From assembly GCA_963788305.1 (NCBI GenBank), contig CAWBGK010000016.1, forward strand, positions 1 through 64,000: a stretch of 64,000 bases of DNA, read 5' to 3'. Shown here one piece after another: positions 60,345 to 64,000 of this stretch. Made by a program: the position numbers and the translations under genes. Each line of letters begins with the position of its first letter. The stretch's first letter is position 1. The notes beneath the pieces were generated by a model. The model worked only from the letters and a program-made list of their open reading frames with translations, did no database searches and was not told where the DNA came from. This DNA is from UTCFX2 sp963788305 (GTDB taxonomy: Bacteria > Chloroflexota > Anaerolineae > Anaerolineales > UBA4823).

Positions 60345-60462
60345 GTCACTTGGATCGGTGGTCGGCAAAGGGGAAGTCCTACTGTCGGCGTCGGGCGAAA
60401 GCCCTACGAGGTTTTTTACCCGTCGAAAAGCGCCTCCGTCCGAAATCTTGATGAAAGGTAAC
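60345..60462 (+). promoter_or_regulatory. Structured leader, candidate molybdenum-cofactor-type riboswitch
   Basis: A closed multi-helix element. GTCACTT (60345-60351) pairs with AAGGTAAC (60455-60462) with one mismatch. GGATCGGTGG (60352-60361) pairs with CCTCCGTCC (60433-60441), about eight pairs with a bulge and a T-T mismatch. Inside is the tetraloop hairpin GGGCGAAAGCCC (60393-60404). The conserved-looking GCGCCTCCG and GAAAGGT segments recall, from memory, the 3' part of the Moco riboswitch, and the gene downstream encodes part of a molybdoenzyme. This match has not been tested against a covariance model. The outer helix would hide AAGG, upstream of the ATG at 60473. Confidence 0.4.
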
Positions 60463-60472
60463 CTTCCGGTCC

Positions 60473-61354
60473 ATGACAATCTGGAAAACCTATTATCTCG
60501 CTCATTCTGTTGCGGATGCACTGAATGTTCTGGTGAATGCGCCTGAAACCGCTCGGCCAGTAGCTGGAGGGACGGATCTGCTCCTCGACTTGCAGCAAGG
60601 CCGACATCCCCCGATCAATACCCTTGTTGATGTTACCCAAATTCCAGAGATGTGCCTGATCGAAGAGCAAATCGATGGTTTATTTGTGGGCGCAGCATTG
60701 CCTCTCAACCAGGTGGTTGCATCCCCTTTGGTCCAGAAACATGCGGGGGCCCTGGTAGATGCAGGGAGCTTGATTGGCGGCCCGCAAGTACGCAACACTG
60801 CAACATTGGGTGGGAACGTCGCCCACGCCCTTCCAGCTGCCGATGGGACTATAAGCCTGGTAGCTTTAGGAGCACAAGCAGAAATTGCCAGCCCGCATAA
60901 TCGCCGTCGCGCCTCGATGCAGGAGTTGTTCCTGGGACCAGGAAGGTCATCTCTTGACCCGCGCCGAGAAATTCTGGTCGGTTTTGTCTTACCCCTGCAT
61001 GAACCAGGTCAGGCTTCTGCTCATCACAGAATCATGCGACCGCAAGGAGTCGCGATCGCGATCTTGAATATGGCTATCTGGCTGAAGCGCTCGAATGACA
61101 CCATCAAGGATATTCGCATTGCGGTCGGTCCCGCTGGTCCAATACCTTTTCGGGCACAGCAAACAGAAAACATGCTGCGCGACCAAACCCTTACATCTCA
61201 CACGCTTTCGACTGCTACAGAGACATTACTTGCAGAAGCACGATTTCGGACCAGCCCTCACCGCTCCACTGCAGAATATCGTCAAAGAATGGCAGCAGTT
61301 CTTCTCAAAGAAACCTTCGAAGCCGCCTGGCAAAGAGCGGATCACATTAAATAA
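60473..61354 (+). CDS. FAD-binding subunit of a molybdenum hydroxylase
   Basis: A 293-residue CoxM-type protein with canonical motifs. RPVAGGTDLLLDLQQGRHP binds the FAD phosphates, and GGPQVRNTATLGGNVAHALPAADG has the T-L-G-G-N plus acidic pair. The C-terminal CO-dehydrogenase-flavoprotein domain ends with SPHRSTAEYRQRMAAVLL. It passes electrons from [2Fe-2S] clusters to an external acceptor through FAD. It is followed 14 bases later by the FeS-Mo fusion gene, with which it should form the enzyme. Start ATG 60473; the ribosome site is not strong. Confidence 0.92.
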   Translation: MTIWKTYYLAHSVADALNVLVNAPETARPVAGGTDLLLDLQQGRHPPINTLVDVTQIPEMCLIEEQIDGLFVGAALPLNQVVASPLVQKHAGALVDAGSLIGGPQVRNTATLGGNVAHALPAADGTISLVALGAQAEIASPHNRRRASMQELFLGPGRSSLDPRREILVGFVLPLHEPGQASAHHRIMRPQGVAIAILNMAIWLKRSNDTIKDIRIAVGPAGPIPFRAQQTENMLRDQTLTSHTLSTATETLLAEARFRTSPHRSTAEYRQRMAAVLLKETFEAAWQRADHIK

Positions 61355-61368
61355 GGCAGCAAAAAACG

Positions 61369-64000
61369 ATGGAACTTATCATTAATGAAAAAGAATATTC
61401 AATTGAACCGCAGCCAGGAGAAATGCTTTCCGACTTGCTGCGAGAGCGCCTCGGGCTGACCGGGACGAAGATAGGCTGCAACGAATCGGAATGTGGGGCA
61501 TGCACTGTTCTGGTCGATGGTTCGCCGATTTTATCCTGCACCTACCCGTCTGCAAAAGCAGCTGGCAAAGAAGTCATAACTATTGAAGCTCTGGCTGCAA
61601 AAGCCCAGACCCTTGAGGGCGTTTCGGCCAGGTCTGCATTCCAGGATGAATTAGCCAGACTTCACCCGCTCCAACAAGCGTTCGTCCTTTACGGCGCAGT
61701 CCAGTGCGGATTCTGTATCCCCGGTCAGCTGATGACTTCTTACGCCCTCCTTCAGAGGAATCCGTCTCCAAGCGAATCTGAAATTCGCTTTGCACTGAAA
61801 GACACCTTATGTCGGTGCGGGGGGTATCCAACCATTATTCGTGCTATCCAGGCAGCCTCCAAATCCATTCAGACCGGCGAACCAGTCGCTCCCCCAGAGA
61901 ATATTTTTACTTCAGAAACGCATCGTGTGATAGGGACGCTTCAAGTTCGGCCGGATGCGATCAAGAAAGTTACTGGTGAAGCTATTTTCAGCGATGACAT
62001 CAAATTTGATGGAATGCTCCACGCTAGGGTTAAACGCGTGGAAATCCCTCATGCCTTTGTTAAATCCCTGGATGTGTCGCGCGCCCGGTCTCTGCCTGGC
62101 GTTGCAGCTGTTCTGACAGCCGATGATATTCCTGCTGAACACAACCACGGTCTCGTAATTTATGACTGGCCGGTAATGGTAGGGGTTGGAGAACGAGTCC
62201 GCTATGTTGGCGATTCGGTGGCGATCGTTGCCGCTGAAACCCGCCAGATTGCTACCATGGCTTTGGATCTTATCGACGTGGAATATAATCCTCAGCCCGT
62301 CATCAGCGGACCCGTTCAGGCGCGCCAGCCAGATGTCCCTGCGCTGCATCCCGACGGCAATCTTCTGAAGCATATCAAAGTCCGAAAAGGTGACGTCGAC
62401 CAGGGATTTGAAGAGTTCAGATCTGATTCTGGAACACACCTTCCATACTGCTACAACAGACCACGCCTTTATCGAACCCGAATGCAGTGTTGCCAGGCTG
62501 ACTGATGACGGTCGGATGGAAATCTATGTTGGTTCGCAAATCCCATATTCCGACCGGCATCAGGTTGCCCGGACTTTGGGTTGGCCCGAAGACCGGATTC
62601 ACATCGCCGGCCAATTAATGGGCGGTGGATTTGGCGGAAAAGAAGATATCACCGGTCAAATCCACGCAGCCCTGCTGGCACTGGCGACTCGAAGACCGGT
62701 AAAATTGCTCTTTGATCGGCATGAAAGCCTGCTCGTTCACCCAAAACGACACGCCACCCAGATCAGGGTCAAAATTGGAGCCAAAAATGATGGGCGATTG
62801 GTCGCTGCAGAGACCGAGCTTTACGGTGATACGGGGGCGTATGCCTCATTAGGTGATAAAGTACTCACCCGCGCGACGACGCACTCATCAGGTCCTTACG
62901 AAATGCCGCATACCAAAGCTGATTGCTATGCTATGTACACTAATAATCCCCCATCGGGTGCATTTCGGGGCTTTGGCGTAACCCAATCTGCTTTTGCTAT
63001 CGAAAGCACCATGGATATGCTTGCGGAAAAATTGGGAATGGACCGGATAGAGCTCCGTCGAATCAATGCACTAAAGGTTGGGAGTACGACCAATACCGGC
63101 CAGTTACTGCGTGAAAGCGTCGGACTGCTGGAGTGCATCGACAAGGTTGCCGTCGAGCTGGAAAAAGAAGCCGGCGACCGTCCATTTGATTTCCAAACCG
63201 TTGAAGGCTCACCCCATCTACGAAGATCATGGGGATTTGCAGCTGGATACAAGAATACCGGCCTCGGCGGCGGTGCGCCGGATAAATCTGGCGCTCAGGT
63301 CGAGTTATTTGCGGATGGGACTTTTGAAGTACGGACTTCTTCCGCAGAGCTTGGACAGGGTCTCGTTACTGTGCTCCAGCTGGTCGTTGCTGAAGAATTC
63401 AAGGTAGATCCTTCCGTTGTCCGCGTTCTGGTGATGGACACAGACCTTACACCTGACGGCGGTCCGACCACAGCCTCCCGCCAGACGTTCGTCACTGGTA
63501 ACGCAGCGCTATACGCCGCCCGGACCCTGCGCCAGGCAATAGCAGCCACATTAGCCGAAAAATATGACCAACCTCCCGAGAATATCCGGTTCATAGAAGG
63601 TCTTGCCCAGGTAAACGGACATCAAATCTCACTTGGCGAAATCGTCGGCATCATGAAGGCAGAAGGTCGCGATCCGCGTTCAAATTATGAATATTGGGCG
63701 CCGCAAACCCAGCCGCTGGGACAGGGTGGGGATATGCACTTCGCATTCTCCTTCGCCGCCCAGGCTGCCCAGATCGAGGTGAATACGAATACTGGTGAAG
63801 TCCGAGTCCTTCGGATTATCACTGCGAATGATGTCGGAAAGGCATTGAATCCTCTCGGATTGCAGGGTCAGGTTGAAGGTGGAATCATGATGGGCCTGGG
63901 CAACGCCCTGACAGAAGAATTTATCGTCGAAGAAGGCCTCGTTTTCACAGACCATCTGGCTCGCTACCGGATACCTGGCATTAATCACACACCAAAAATC
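61369..64000 (+). CDS. Fused [2Fe-2S]-molybdopterin subunit (partial, one frameshift)
   Basis: About 877 residues, running off the window. The CoxS domain (residues 1-165) has GCNESECGACTVLVDGSPILSC and QCGFCIPGQ...TLCRCGGY. The fusion to the Mo subunit lies in a single uninterrupted frame here (TGEPVAPPENIF, then VRPDAIKKVTGEAIFSDDIK), proving the joined architecture. An extra T near 62417 separates QGFEE from SDLILEHTFHTATTDHAF. Moco-binding GQLMGGGFGGKEDI, PPSGAFRGFGVTQSAF and SAELGQGLVTVLQ follow. The catalytic-glutamate end lies outside the window. XDH/aldehyde-oxidase family; substrate unknown. Confidence 0.9.

Noticed and set aside
60345..60462. A cobalamin or cyclic-di-GMP riboswitch for the leader at 60345
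   Set aside because: Short stretches such as GGGGAAGTCC or AAGCGCCTCCG recall parts of those classes, but their B12-box or tetraloop-receptor layout is absent.
60343..60546. A short + strand frame starting in the leader of the second hydroxylase locus
   Set aside because: It overlaps the folded leader and the start of the FAD subunit in another frame, without protein features.
1..64000. CRISPR arrays, insertion sequences, prophage, tRNA and rRNA genes
   Set aside because: No regularly spaced repeats, transposase or integrase motifs, tRNA-like T-arm sequences or rRNA stretches were seen by eye. A dedicated tRNA search was not possible.

Overview
The window most likely comes from a Chloroflexota bacterium close to the Anaerolineae. 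The evidence is gene content rather than a marker gene: exported WD40 proteins with Thr/Pro-rich linkers, a mevalonate kinase next to an isopentenyl phosphate kinase, a valS T-box, a glmS ribozyme, DUF1385 and LysM/M23 envelope proteins, and several fused molybdenum hydroxylase genes. No rRNA, tRNA, CRISPR array, transposase or integrase was seen, so this looks like ordinary chromosome. About 38 single-base frameshifts break 25 otherwise well-conserved genes. Nearly all read as one extra base, often in a short homopolymer, which points to uncorrected insertion errors in the assembly. Such genes are given below as one locus each.

Layout. 1-6.3 kb: a fadD fragment with a clear promoter, miaA, yraN, a GT4 glycosyltransferase, a membrane protein, a JAMM peptidase, plsY and an MBL hydrolase. 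6.4-9.6 kb: valS behind a promoter and a T-box leader. 9.7-15.3 kb: M29 and M32 peptidases, a methyltransferase, an alpha/beta hydrolase, DinB and Hsp20. 15.4-19 kb: IPK, mevalonate kinase, a UbiA prenyltransferase and tlyA. 19-26.5 kb: a hydrolase, a C69 peptidase, an acyltransferase, two exported WD40 proteins and a LysM-M23 protein. 26.6-36 kb: an adenosine-specific kinase/AIR synthase pair, galE, an aldo/keto reductase, an HD-GYP regulator, an MBL protein, a class III aminotransferase and an RsmF-type RNA methyltransferase.

36-49 kb, all on the minus strand, is a tightly packed unit: hotdog thioesterase, FAD subunit, M16C protease, FeS-Mo fusion, CBS-containing pyrophosphatase, XdhC, FAD-FeS fusion, a small membrane protein and an unassigned protein with a nucleoside-phosphorylase-like C-terminal half. 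This is the most unusual part. It carries two complete [2Fe-2S] domains on different polypeptides, one attached to FAD and one to the Mo subunit, plus a third, stand-alone FAD protein. 49.3-60 kb: glmS with its ribozyme, a GAF-GGDEF protein, a WD40-CARDB lipoprotein with proB and proA, DUF1385 and an M20 peptidase. 60.3-64 kb: a second molybdenum hydroxylase locus (FAD subunit plus FeS-Mo fusion, running off the window) behind a folded leader that may be a molybdenum-cofactor-type riboswitch.

Taken together, the window mixes housekeeping genes with two XDH-type loci whose domain arrangement and neighbours suggest oxidation of a purine or another N-heterocycle. That substrate is inferred, not shown.
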